This document shows, in pieces, positions 24,272 to 32,233 of a stretch of 64,000 bases of DNA (position 1 is its first letter; each line of letters opens with the position of its first letter). Below the pieces are notes generated by a model that was not told where the DNA came from, searched no databases, and was given only the letters and a program-made list of their open reading frames with translations. Origin of the DNA: Streptomyces sp. DH24 (lineage in GTDB: Bacteria > Actinomycetota > Actinomycetes > Streptomycetales > Streptomycetaceae); contig NZ_JARVKW010000017.1 in assembly GCF_029813775.1 (NCBI RefSeq), forward strand, positions 62,001 to 126,000. Reading direction: 5' to 3'. The position numbers were made by a program, and so were the translations under genes.

Positions 24272-25309
24272 ATGCCCGTACGACGCAAGCCCGCACGCCG
24301 CGGGGCCGCCGCCGTCGCCGCCGCCGGCATCGCCCCGCTCGCCCTCACCGCGCTGTCCGCCGCGCCCGCGGCGGCCCACGGCTCGATGGGCGACCCGGTC
24401 AGCCGCGTCTCGCAGTGCTTCGCCGAAGGCCCCGAGAGCCCGAAGTCCGCCGCCTGCAAGGCCGCCGTGGAGACGGGCGGCACCCAGGCGCTGTACGACT
24501 GGAACGGCGTCCGCATCGGCAACGCGGCCGGACAGCACCAGCAGTTGATCCCGGACGGAAAGCTGTGCAGCGCGGGCGACGCGGCGTTCAAGGGCCTGGA
24601 CCTGGCCCGCGCGGACTGGCCGGCGACGGGCGTGAACAGCGGCTCGTACACCTTCAAGTACCGTGTGACCGCCCCGCACAAGGGCACGTTCAACGTGTAC
24701 ATCACCAAGCCCGGTTACGACCCGGCGAAGCCGCTGGGCTGGGACGACCTGGACCTGGAGAACCCGGTCGCGACGGCCACCGACCCGGCGGCGACGGGCG
24801 GTTTCTACACGTTCTCCGGCACGCTCCCGGAGCGCTCCGGCAAGCAGTTGCTGTACGCGATCTGGCAGCGTTCGGACAGCCCGGAGGCGTTCTACTCCTG
24901 CTCCGACGTGACGTTCGGCGGCAGCGGCGCCGAGGCCGGAAGCGGCGACAGCGGCAGCGGCAGCGATGACGGCGCCGACGCCGGCTCCCCCACCCCCGCC
25001 GCCTCCGCGCCGTCCGACGACCAGATAGCCGCCGGTGCCGACAAGTCGACCGTGGAGAACCACGGTCACGGCGACGACGACCCCGCGACCTCGGCCGAGC
25101 CCGCCGCCGCCGCTGCGGCGGCGGACGACGACGGCACGCCGAACCTGCCGAAGGCGGCCGGTGCCGGACAGAACCTCGCCGAGACGGGCGGCGACAGCGG
25201 TACGCCGTACCTCGCGGTGGGCGGCGCCGCCGCGCTGGCGATCGGCTCGGCCACCCTGTTCGCGTCGGTCCGGCGGCGCGCGGCGGCGGGCGGACGCCGG
25301 GGTCGCTGA
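24272..25309 (+). CDS. AA10 lytic polysaccharide monooxygenase with LAETG cell-wall sorting signal
   Basis: This copper enzyme oxidatively cleaves chitin or cellulose. The 345-residue precursor has a signal peptide ending AAPAAAH; the mature chain starts at His (HGSMGDPVSR), the first ligand of the histidine brace. Conserved AA10 segments follow: AALYDWNGVRIG-like region, YTFKYRVTAPHKG (second His) and AIWQRSDSPEAFYSCSDV. After a Ser/Asp/Ala-rich linker the C-terminus reads NLAETGGDSG, a hydrophobic helix and SVRRRAAAGGRRGR, i.e. a sortase class E type LAXTG signal. The enzyme should therefore be wall-attached rather than released. SD GAGGAG precedes ATG 24272. Confidence 0.93.
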   Translation: MPVRRKPARRGAAAVAAAGIAPLALTALSAAPAAAHGSMGDPVSRVSQCFAEGPESPKSAACKAAVETGGTQALYDWNGVRIGNAAGQHQQLIPDGKLCSAGDAAFKGLDLARADWPATGVNSGSYTFKYRVTAPHKGTFNVYITKPGYDPAKPLGWDDLDLENPVATATDPAATGGFYTFSGTLPERSGKQLLYAIWQRSDSPEAFYSCSDVTFGGSGAEAGSGDSGSGSDDGADAGSPTPAASAPSDDQIAAGADKSTVENHGHGDDDPATSAEPAAAAAAADDDGTPNLPKAAGAGQNLAETGGDSGTPYLAVGGAAALAIGSATLFASVRRRAAAGGRRGR

Positions 25310-25324
25310 ACCACCCCGGAGCCC

Positions 25325-25359
25325 GGGGGCTGTCCGGCGGCTCGGGCCGGACAGGCCCC
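25325..25359. terminator. Hairpin between LPMO and lipase genes
   Basis: GGGGGCTGTCCGG (25325-25337) pairs with CCGGACAGGCCCC (25347-25359) with a single bulged base, between the convergent LPMO and lipase stops. It probably acts in both directions. Confidence 0.7.
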
Positions 25360-25395
25360 GTACGCACACCCCTCCGTCAGGATGTCAAGGACATG

Positions 25396-26256
25396 TCATT
25401 TCATGGCCGACGCGCACGTGGTCGGCGTGGCATGCGCCGGATCGAGGGCGTTGTTCACCTCGTGGAAGGTGATCCGGTCGGTCAGACCGATCGCGAGGTG
25501 CTCGGACAGGTCGACCGGGCACAGGTCCTGGAGCAGGACGTTGCGCACGTCCGGCCCGCTCAGGTACTGGCTGCGGTACGGCGTGACGACCTGGTCGTAC
25601 TTCGTGGCGATGACCGTGTAGCGGACCCCGGGCACGGTGTCGCCGCCCGCGTTGAGCCTGGTCAGCAGGTCGGACCCGGCGATCTGGTCGGCGAGGGCCG
25701 GGGTCGCCTCGTGCAGCAGGTCCTCGGCGCCCGGGAAGTACGGCAGGAGCGCCGTCAGGCCGAGCATGGTGGTGCCGTGGTTGCTCGGCGCGATGCCGAC
25801 GAGGGCGTTCACCTTGCCCGCTCCGCCCAGGAACTTGAGGTAGTAGCGGGGCATCATGCCGCCCTGCGAGTGGCCGACGAGGTCGGCCTCGGCGGTGCCG
25901 GTCGCGGCGAGCACCTTGTCGACGAAGGCGGACAGTTCCTCCGCCGACTTCTCCACCGGGCCGAGACCGTGGAAGAACGGCACGCCGTCGATGCGGCCGT
26001 AGTCGAGGGAGTAGACGCAGTAACCGCGGTTCTTCAGGTACGGCGCCAGACCGAGCCAGTTGTCGACGGAGTTGCCGAGCGTGCCGTGGACGAGGACGAC
26101 GGGCCGGGGATGGGCGGCGGACGGCCTGCAGGAGTAGTCGTTCCAGCCACGGTCGGGCGGGTCGGCGGCATGGGCGGCGCCGGCGGGGGCGACCAGGGCG
26201 GCGGCGGTCAGCAGGACCGCCGCCAGCGGTCCGAGCAGGCGTTTCCAGGGCAGCAT
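25396..26256 (-). CDS. Secreted alpha/beta-hydrolase lipase
   Basis: The 286-residue precursor has a signal peptide (MLPWKRLLGPLAAVLLTAAA, cleavage near AAHAADP). The fold is marked by VVLVHGTLGN (oxyanion region), nucleophile elbow GHSQGGMMPRYYLKF, an Asp in VIATKYDQVVTPY and His in RITFHEVNNAL. Two disulfides are likely (YSCRPS, GYCVYS, DLCPVD, TTCASA). It resembles the Streptomyces exfoliatus/Cellulosimicrobium-type secreted lipases of abH25. ATG 26256 with GAGGAG SD is the start. The upstream region carries a CRP-like palindrome and two TTAC-N6-GTA sites. Confidence 0.9.
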   Translation of the reverse strand: MLPWKRLLGPLAAVLLTAAALVAPAGAAHAADPPDRGWNDYSCRPSAAHPRPVVLVHGTLGNSVDNWLGLAPYLKNRGYCVYSLDYGRIDGVPFFHGLGPVEKSAEELSAFVDKVLAATGTAEADLVGHSQGGMMPRYYLKFLGGAGKVNALVGIAPSNHGTTMLGLTALLPYFPGAEDLLHEATPALADQIAGSDLLTRLNAGGDTVPGVRYTVIATKYDQVVTPYRSQYLSGPDVRNVLLQDLCPVDLSEHLAIGLTDRITFHEVNNALDPAHATPTTCASAMK

Positions 26257-26315
26257 CGGGTGATCTCCTCGCGGCTCAGGGGAAGGGCGAATCAAGGGAG
26301 TTGCGGCTCGTGCCC

Positions 26316-26331
26316 TGTGATCCGGATCACG
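26316..26331. promoter_or_regulatory. CRP-like site TGTGA-N6-TCACG
   Basis: The palindromic core GTGATCCGGATCAC matches the CRP consensus TGTGA-N6-TCACA at 9 of 10 positions. It lies 60 nt upstream of the secreted lipase start, suggesting Crp-linked control of the lipase gene. Binding has not been shown. Confidence 0.45.
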
Positions 26332-26349
26332 GGATGCTGTTCACGTGTC

Positions 26350-26393
26350 AAGTTACGGGCGAGTAGTGCAAGTGTGAAGTTACGCGTCAGTAA
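26350..26393. promoter_or_regulatory. Paired AAGTTAC-N6-GTA sites, 27 bp apart
   Basis: AAGTTAC followed 6 nt later by GTA occurs at 26350-26365 and again at 26377-26393. The second is the symmetrical TTAC-N6-GTAA. They sit upstream of the CRP-like site, relative to the lipase. The spacing of 27 bp suits two regulator dimers. The regulator is unknown. Confidence 0.4.
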
Positions 26394-26467
26394 AAAAATT
26401 CCGGTGACAGCTGCGCCTGATGACACGCCTGCGGTGGCCGACCGGCCCCCGGCCCCGCCTGCGCCGC

Positions 26468-27442
26468 CTACGCCGCCAGTGACCCCGGCATCACCGCGCG
26501 GGGGCCGAACTTCGCCCGCGCGCGGTCCGCGACCTCCTCGATGCGGCGGGCCTTCTCGTCCGCGGGGTCGAAGGTGAGCTGGTGGGAGGCCTGTTCGGCG
26601 GGCGCGAGGCCCTCGGCGCGCAGGGCGATCGCGCGGACCCGGGCGCGCTGCAGGCCGAGCGCCTCGTACATGCCGTAGGCGGTCCTCGTCAGCGCGGCGG
26701 AGTGCGCGGTCGGCTCCGGGAGCGTGCGGCTGCGGGTCGTCGCGGAGCGGTCGGCGTAGCGCACGGTGAGGGTCAGGGTGCGGCACACCTTGTCCACGGC
26801 ACGCAGCCGGGCGCCCAGTTCCCCGGCGGCCGAGAGCAGGGCACGGCGGTGCCGGCCGGGGTCCAGTTCGTCGCGGTCGAAGGGGCGCTCGGTGGCCAGG
26901 GACCGGGAGACGGCGTTGGGCACGACCCGGCCGCGATCGACGCCGTTCGCCTTCTCGTGCAGTTCGCGCCCCGCCTTCGCGCCGACCAGGCGCTGCAGCG
27001 TGGCCGGCGGCGCGGCGGCGACCCGGCCGAGGGTGTCGAGGCCGTACTCGCACAGGGTCCGGGCGGTCGCGGTGCCGACGCCGGGCAGCGCGGTGACGGG
27101 CTTGCCGGCGAGGAACTCCGCGATGCCCTCCGGGGCGCCGGGCACCGCGCACGTCACCCCGGGCCGGGCGTCACCGAGCGCCATGCGGGCCAGCATCGGG
27201 CCGGGCCCGGCGCCGATCACGCAGTCGACGCCGTGCAGCGCGAGGGCCCGGACGCGGATCACCGACGCCAGGGCGACCGCGTCGCGCCCGAAGTACCGTT
27301 CGGCGCCCCGCAGATCGGCCAGCGCCCCGTCGGGCGGCAGGGCCTCGACCACGGGCGTGAACTCCTCCAGCAGCCCGAGCAGCCCCGGCAGGGCCGCCTC
27401 GTACATCACCGGCAGCTGGAAACGTACGCAGAGGATGGTCAT
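26468..27442 (-). CDS. imuB: ImuB-like Y-family polymerase homologue, apparently catalytically inactive
   Basis: The 324-residue protein has Y-family finger, thumb and little-finger segments (VTALPGVGTATARTL helix-hairpin-helix, LVGAKAGRELHEKANGVD, SRSLATERPFDRDE). The palm carboxylates are missing: the first block reads MTILCVRFQLPVM instead of a DxD, and the SxDE block is replaced by LADLRGAERYFG, as in ImuB. A C-terminal QLTFD resembles a beta-clamp binding peptide. The ATG overlaps the dnaE2 stop (ATGA), so it is translated with the error-prone polymerase and probably acts as its clamp adaptor in damage-induced mutagenesis. The symbol follows the mycobacterial model. Confidence 0.75.
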   Translation of the reverse strand: MTILCVRFQLPVMYEAALPGLLGLLEEFTPVVEALPPDGALADLRGAERYFGRDAVALASVIRVRALALHGVDCVIGAGPGPMLARMALGDARPGVTCAVPGAPEGIAEFLAGKPVTALPGVGTATARTLCEYGLDTLGRVAAAPPATLQRLVGAKAGRELHEKANGVDRGRVVPNAVSRSLATERPFDRDELDPGRHRRALLSAAGELGARLRAVDKVCRTLTLTVRYADRSATTRSRTLPEPTAHSAALTRTAYGMYEALGLQRARVRAIALRAEGLAPAEQASHQLTFDPADEKARRIEEVADRARAKFGPRAVMPGSLAA

Positions 27443-30400
27443 CCCGCACTCCCCGGACTCTGGTGCCACAACTTCCTTCCCACCGCGGGCCCTTCGCCCG
27501 CGGGGCGCAGATCGGCCCAGGGGTGCATCTCGTACCCCGTGGGCATCCGGATCCTCCGCTCCTCCATCGGATCGGGGGCCGCGGAACCGGCCGGCGCCGG
27601 CAGCCCGTCCGAACCGGCGAGCCGCCTGCGCGCCGCGCCGTCGCCGTCGCCGTCCGCGGGTTCGGCGCCGCCCGGACCGGCCAGCCGGGCCGCGACCCCC
27701 TCCAGCCCTTCCTCCCGGCGCACCTCCAGCAGTTCGGCGAGGTTCCAGGCGGCGGAGCCGACCACGCTGTAACTGCGCGCGCCGCGGCGCTGCACCACGC
27801 CGCGCACCAGCAGCAGCCAGGAGTGGAAGACGGTGTGGGCGCAGGCGTCGTGGGAGTCGTCGAAGAAGGCGAGGTCGACCAGGCCGGTGCCGTCGTCCAG
27901 GGTGGAGAAGATGACCCGCTTGCCGGACCGGATCGGCGGCGTCTGGGTGGCCGCCTTGGCGCCCGCGACCAGCACCGTCTCGCCGTGCCGCGCCTCGCGC
28001 AGCCGACGCGCCGACAGCACGCCCAGCTCGTCGAGGAAGGCCCGGTGGTCGTCCATCAGATTGCGCGAGGCGTCCATGGACAGCACGCCCAGTTCGGCGC
28101 TGAGCCGCTCCGCCGGGGAGAGGTCGGGCAGCCCGGCCGGGGCCGTCTTCCGTCCGCCGGACAGCGGGAGTTGGCCACCGCCACCGCTGCGCGCGCCCCG
28201 GTGCAGTTCGGTCAGGTGCAGTTGCAGGTCGCGCCGGTTGGCGCCGAAGGCGTCCAGCGCGCCGACCTGCGCGAGGCGTCCGGCGAGGGGGCGGCTCGGC
28301 CGGGCCCGTTCCCAGAAGTCGAGCAGTGAGGCGTACGGCTGTCCCCCGGCGATCCGCGCGGCCTCGGCCTCGCTGATGTTGTGTACGTCGGACAGGGCCA
28401 GCCGGAGTCCCCAACGCCCGGACGACGTAGGCGATTCAGACACCAGTTCGATACGGTGGGCGACGCCCGACTTGTTCACGTCCAGCGGCAGGATCGGCAC
28501 CCCGCGTCGCCGCGCGTCCGCCAGCAGCAGCCGCTTCGGGTACATGCCGGGGTCGTGCGTGAGCAGTCCCGCGTAGAAGGCGGCCGGGTGATGGGCCTTC
28601 AGCCACGCCGACTGGTAGGTGGGCACGGCGAAGGCCACGGCGTGCGCCTTGCAGAAGCCGTAGCTGCCGAAGGCCTCGACGATCTCCCAGGTGCGCTGAA
28701 TCGTTTCTGCGTCGTAGCCCCGCTGCGCCGCCCACTGCGCGAACCACACCCGGATCCGCGCCTGCGACTCGGGGTCGGACAGCCCGCGCCGCACCCGGTC
28801 GGCCTCGTCGCGCCCGCAGCCGGTCATGATGTCGACGATCTGGATGATCTGCTCGTGGAAGACGACGACCCCGTACGTCTCCTTCAGCGCGTCCTCCAGG
28901 TCCGGGTGCGGATACCGCACCGGCGCCCGCCCGTGCCGCGCCTCGATGAACGGCCGCACCATGTCGGCGGCGACCGGTCCGGGCCGGAAGAGGGAGATGT
29001 CGACGACCAGGTCGTGGAACGTGGCCGGCTGGAGCCGCCCCACCAGGTCCCGCTGGCCGGGCGACTCGATCTGGAAGCAGCCCAGCGTCTCGGTGGAGCG
29101 GATCAGCGCGTACGTGTCCGGATCGCCCTCCGGCACCGCGTCCAGGTCGACCCGCTCCCCGGTGGCCCGCTCGACCTCGGCGACGGCGTGCGCCATCGCC
29201 GACTGCATCCGCACGCCCAGCACGTCGAGCTTGAGCAGCCCGAGGTCCTCCACGTCGTCCTTGTCGAACTGCGACATGGGCAGGCCCTCGCCGCTGGTCG
29301 GCACCACCGGCGTACGGGCGAGCAGGGAGGCGTCCGAGAGGAGCACCCCGCACGGGTGCATGGCGACGCCGCGCGGCAGGGCGTCGAGCGCCTCGACCAG
29401 CTCCCACAGCCGCCCGTACCGCTCCTTCTCCCCCGCCAGCCGCCGCAGCTCGGGCAGCTCCTCCAGGGCCGCGCGGGCGTCCCGGGCGCGGATGTGCGGG
29501 AAGGACTTGGCGATGCGGTCGATGTCGGCCGGGTCCATCGACAGGGCGGCGCCCACGTCACGGATGGCGTGCCGCACCCGGTACGTCTCCGGCATCGCGA
29601 CCGTCGCGACCCGCTCGGCGCCGAACCGGTCGATGATCGCCCGGTAGACCTCCAGGCGGCGGGCGGACTCCACGTCGATGTCGATGTCGGGCAGCACCAG
29701 CCGCCGCTTGGACAGGAACCGCTCCATCAGCAGCCCGTGCTCCACCGGATCGGCGTGGGCGATGCCCAGCAGGTGGTTGACCAGCGACCCGGCGCCCGAG
29801 CCGCGCGCGGCGACCCGGATGCCCATGTCCCGTACGTCGTCCACGACCTGAGCGACCGTCAGGAAGTAGGAGGCGAAGCCGTGGTGGGCGATGATGTCCA
29901 GTTCCTGGTGCATCCGCTCCCAGTACTCCCGCCGCCGGTCGTAGCCGCGCAGCACCATGCCCGCCGCCGCCCGGGAGGCGAGCGCGCGCTGCGCGGTGCG
30001 CCGCCCGGCGCCGACGAGATGCGGCTCGGGGAAGTGGACGGTGCCGATGCCGAGGTCGCCCTCGGGGTCCACGCGGCACTCGGCGGCCGTCGCCCGGGTC
30101 TGCTCCAGCAGCCGGTGGGCCGTGTCGCGCCGGAACCCCGCGGCCGTCACGACGCGCTCCGCCACCTCGGCCATCGCGTCCGGCCCCTTCAGCCAGGCCT
30201 CACCCGAGTCCAGCTCCCCGAGGGCACCGACCGGCACCAGCCGACGCGCGGCGTCCAGCACGTCGGCCACCGGGCCGGCGCCGGGATCGGCGTACCGTAC
30301 GGCGTTGCTGAGCACGGGCCTGATCCGCTGCTCGGCGGCGAAGCCGACGGTGCGGGCGGCGAGCCGCAGCGAACCGGGTCCGGTGCCCGCCCGCCCGTGC

Positions 30401-30954
30401 CAGACGGCCTCCAGCCGCAGGGCGTCCCCGTACACCTCGCGCCACGCGGCGAGCAGCCGGGCCGCGCGGTCGGGGCGGCCCGCGGCGAGGGCGCGGCCGA
30501 CGTCGGAGCCGGGCCCGAGCAGCACGGTCAGCCCGTCCCCGTGGCAGGCGGCCCGGGACAGCAGGGGCGGCCCCTGCCCGCCCTCGTGCGCGGCCGTGAC
30601 GATCCGGCACAGGTCGGCCCAGCCCCGGCCGCCGTCCCGGGCGAGGAAGGTGACCCGGGACGCCGGCTCGTCGACGAAGGCGCCGCCGCGCACCGGCGCG
30701 CGACGCCGGCCCCGCCAGGTCTCCCCGTCCGCCGCGGCCTCCTCGACGGCGAGGTCCGCGCCGAACAACGGACGGACACCCGCCGCCGCGCAGGCCTTGG
30801 TGAAGCGGACCGCGCCCGCGAGGGTGTCGCGGTCGGTCAGGGCGAGCGCGTCCATGCCCCGCTCGGCGGCACGCTCGGCCAGCCGCTCCGGGTGCGAGGC
30901 CCCATGGCGCAGGGAGAACCCGGAGACGGTGTGCAGATGCGGGAAACCCGGCAC
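27439..30954 (-). CDS. dnaE2: Error-prone DNA polymerase III alpha subunit, DnaE2
   Basis: The protein has about 1171 residues: an N-terminal PHP domain (FPHLHTVSGFSLRHGASHPE, ALTDRDTLAG), the C-family palm with VLPDIDIDVE catalytic aspartates and ARGSGAGSLVNHLLG, tandem HhH and a C-terminal OB fold (RVIFSTLDDGTGLVDLAFF). It performs translesion synthesis after damage. GTG 30954 (PGFPHLHT) is chosen since GGGAGG lies 5 nt upstream; GTG 30969 is the longer choice. Two LexA-type boxes lie upstream at 31002 and 31048, predicting SOS control. It is coupled to the ImuB-like gene by an ATGA overlap. No imuA gene adjoins. Confidence 0.95.
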   Translation of the reverse strand: MPGFPHLHTVSGFSLRHGASHPERLAERAAERGMDALALTDRDTLAGAVRFTKACAAAGVRPLFGADLAVEEAAADGETWRGRRRAPVRGGAFVDEPASRVTFLARDGGRGWADLCRIVTAAHEGGQGPPLLSRAACHGDGLTVLLGPGSDVGRALAAGRPDRAARLLAAWREVYGDALRLEAVWHGRAGTGPGSLRLAARTVGFAAEQRIRPVLSNAVRYADPGAGPVADVLDAARRLVPVGALGELDSGEAWLKGPDAMAEVAERVVTAAGFRRDTAHRLLEQTRATAAECRVDPEGDLGIGTVHFPEPHLVGAGRRTAQRALASRAAAGMVLRGYDRRREYWERMHQELDIIAHHGFASYFLTVAQVVDDVRDMGIRVAARGSGAGSLVNHLLGIAHADPVEHGLLMERFLSKRRLVLPDIDIDVESARRLEVYRAIIDRFGAERVATVAMPETYRVRHAIRDVGAALSMDPADIDRIAKSFPHIRARDARAALEELPELRRLAGEKERYGRLWELVEALDALPRGVAMHPCGVLLSDASLLARTPVVPTSGEGLPMSQFDKDDVEDLGLLKLDVLGVRMQSAMAHAVAEVERATGERVDLDAVPEGDPDTYALIRSTETLGCFQIESPGQRDLVGRLQPATFHDLVVDISLFRPGPVAADMVRPFIEARHGRAPVRYPHPDLEDALKETYGVVVFHEQIIQIVDIMTGCGRDEADRVRRGLSDPESQARIRVWFAQWAAQRGYDAETIQRTWEIVEAFGSYGFCKAHAVAFAVPTYQSAWLKAHHPAAFYAGLLTHDPGMYPKRLLLADARRRGVPILPLDVNKSGVAHRIELVSESPTSSGRWGLRLALSDVHNISEAEAARIAGGQPYASLLDFWERARPSRPLAGRLAQVGALDAFGANRRDLQLHLTELHRGARSGGGGQLPLSGGRKTAPAGLPDLSPAERLSAELGVLSMDASRNLMDDHRAFLDELGVLSARRLREARHGETVLVAGAKAATQTPPIRSGKRVIFSTLDDGTGLVDLAFFDDSHDACAHTVFHSWLLLVRGVVQRRGARSYSVVGSAAWNLAELLEVRREEGLEGVAARLAGPGGAEPADGDGDGAARRRLAGSDGLPAPAGSAAPDPMEERRIRMPTGYEMHPWADLRPAGEGPAVGRKLWHQSPGSAG

Positions 30955-31001
30955 ACGCACCTCCCGCACTCACGGACCCGGGGATCGGCCCTTCGGTCCT
31001 T

Positions 31002-31015
31002 CGAACATCAGTTCC
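31002..31015. promoter_or_regulatory. LexA (SOS) box 1
   Basis: CGAACATCAGTTCC matches the Gram-positive LexA pattern CGAAC-N4-GTTCG at nine of ten fixed positions. It is 48 nt upstream of the dnaE2 start. Confidence 0.7.
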
Positions 31016-31047
31016 CAAGCTCCCCACCTCCACCATAGACCAATTCC

Positions 31048-31061
31048 CGAACATCTGTACG
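31048..31061. promoter_or_regulatory. LexA (SOS) box 2, imperfect
   Basis: CGAACATCTGTACG matches CGAAC-N4-GTTCG with one mismatch. It lies 46 bp from box 1 and 59 nt upstream of the divergent membrane-protein gene at 31120, so it could also influence that gene. Confidence 0.55.
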
Positions 31062-31119
31062 ACATCCGTTCGGCCCCGGCCCACCTGCGCAAACACCCCC
31101 GTCCCCGGACCGTGGGGGC

Positions 31120-32154
31120 ATGGCACAGAGCACCGGCGACGGCACGGTGTCCTTCCTCACCGAGGTGCGGGACGCCGTCACTCCACGGGCCACACTGCTC
31201 GTGATCGGGGTGATCGCTCTCCAGCTGCTGTTCGTCGCCTCCTACGTGGGGGCGCTGCACGATCCACGGCCGAAGGACGTGCCCTTCGGCGTGGTCGCCC
31301 CCGGCGCGGCGGCCGAGCGCACGACGGCCCGGCTGGAGCGGCTGCCCGGCTCCCCGCTGGACCCGCGTCCGGTGGCCGACGAGGCGACGGCCCGCGAAGA
31401 GATCATGAACCGGGACCTCGACGGCGCCCTGGTGATCGACCCGTCCGGCACCACCGACACCCTCCTGGTCGCCTCCGGCGGCGGCACGGTCCTCGCCACC
31501 ACGCTGGAGTCCCTCACCGCCGAGCTGGAGAAGTCGCAGCGGCGGACCCTGCGCACGGTCGACGTGGCCCCGGCCTCGCCGCAGGACTTCGACGGCCTGT
31601 CGTCCTTCTACCTGGTCGTCGGCTGGTGCGTGGGCGGGTACCTGTGCGCGTCGATCCTGGCGATCAGCACCGGCGCCCGTCCCGCCAACCCGCGCCGGGC
31701 GGCGATCCGCCTCGCCACGATGGCCCTGGTGTCGGTCGTCGGGGGCCTCGGCGGAGCGGTGATCGTCGGCCCGGTGCTGGACGCGCTGCCCGGCAGCGTG
31801 CCGGCGCTGTGGGGGCTGGGCGCCCTGATCACCTTCGCCGTGGGGGCGGCCACCCTCGCGCTCCAGGGCGTCTTCGGCGTCGTCGGCATCGGGCTGGCGA
31901 TTCTGCTCGTCGTGGTGGCGGGCAACCCGAGCGCGGGCGGCGCCTTCCCGCTGCCGATGCTGCCGCCGTTCTGGAAGGCGATCGGTCCGGCCCTCCCGCC
32001 GGGCGCGGGCACCTGGGCGGCCCGCTCGGTCGCCTACTTCAGGGGCAACGCCGTCACGCCGGCCCTGCTGGTCCTCTCGGCGTGGGCCGCCGCGGGCATC
32101 GTCATCACCCTGCTGGCGGCCCGGCGCCGGACACCCGGGACCGCCCGGCCGTGA
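31120..32154 (+). CDS. ABC-2/YhgE-Pip-like membrane protein
   Basis: The 344-residue protein has one N-terminal helix (TLLVIGVIALQLLFVASYVG), an extracytoplasmic domain at about residues 50-165 (RPKDVPFGVVAPGAAAERTT ... DGALVIDPSGTTDTLLVASG) and five C-terminal helices. This 1+5 layout with a lactococcal phage-receptor-like ectodomain is found in YhgE/Pip and DUF3533 proteins and in ABC-2 permeases. No ATPase is adjacent, so transport is uncertain. It diverges from dnaE2 across the LexA-type boxes. A terminator follows the stop. Confidence 0.75.
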   Translation: MAQSTGDGTVSFLTEVRDAVTPRATLLVIGVIALQLLFVASYVGALHDPRPKDVPFGVVAPGAAAERTTARLERLPGSPLDPRPVADEATAREEIMNRDLDGALVIDPSGTTDTLLVASGGGTVLATTLESLTAELEKSQRRTLRTVDVAPASPQDFDGLSSFYLVVGWCVGGYLCASILAISTGARPANPRRAAIRLATMALVSVVGGLGGAVIVGPVLDALPGSVPALWGLGALITFAVGAATLALQGVFGVVGIGLAILLVVVAGNPSAGGAFPLPMLPPFWKAIGPALPPGAGTWAARSVAYFRGNAVTPALLVLSAWAAAGIVITLLAARRRTPGTARP

Positions 32155-32174
32155 CGCCCGCTCCGGGCACGCGA

Positions 32175-32206
32175 AAGTCCCGCCCCTCGCGCGCGAGGCG
32201 GGACTT
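32175..32206. terminator. Bidirectional hairpin between membrane protein and protease genes
   Basis: A 10-bp perfect stem (AAGTCCCGCC / GGCGGGACTT) encloses a GC-rich loop that can itself pair. It separates two convergent genes. Confidence 0.8.
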
Positions 32207-32233
32207 CCCGTGGCCGTCAGGCCGGAACGAGCG

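Noticed and set aside
28381..31038. Long plus-strand frame opposite dnaE2
   Set aside because: It is fully antisense to the recognised DnaE2 polymerase and its translation has no domain.
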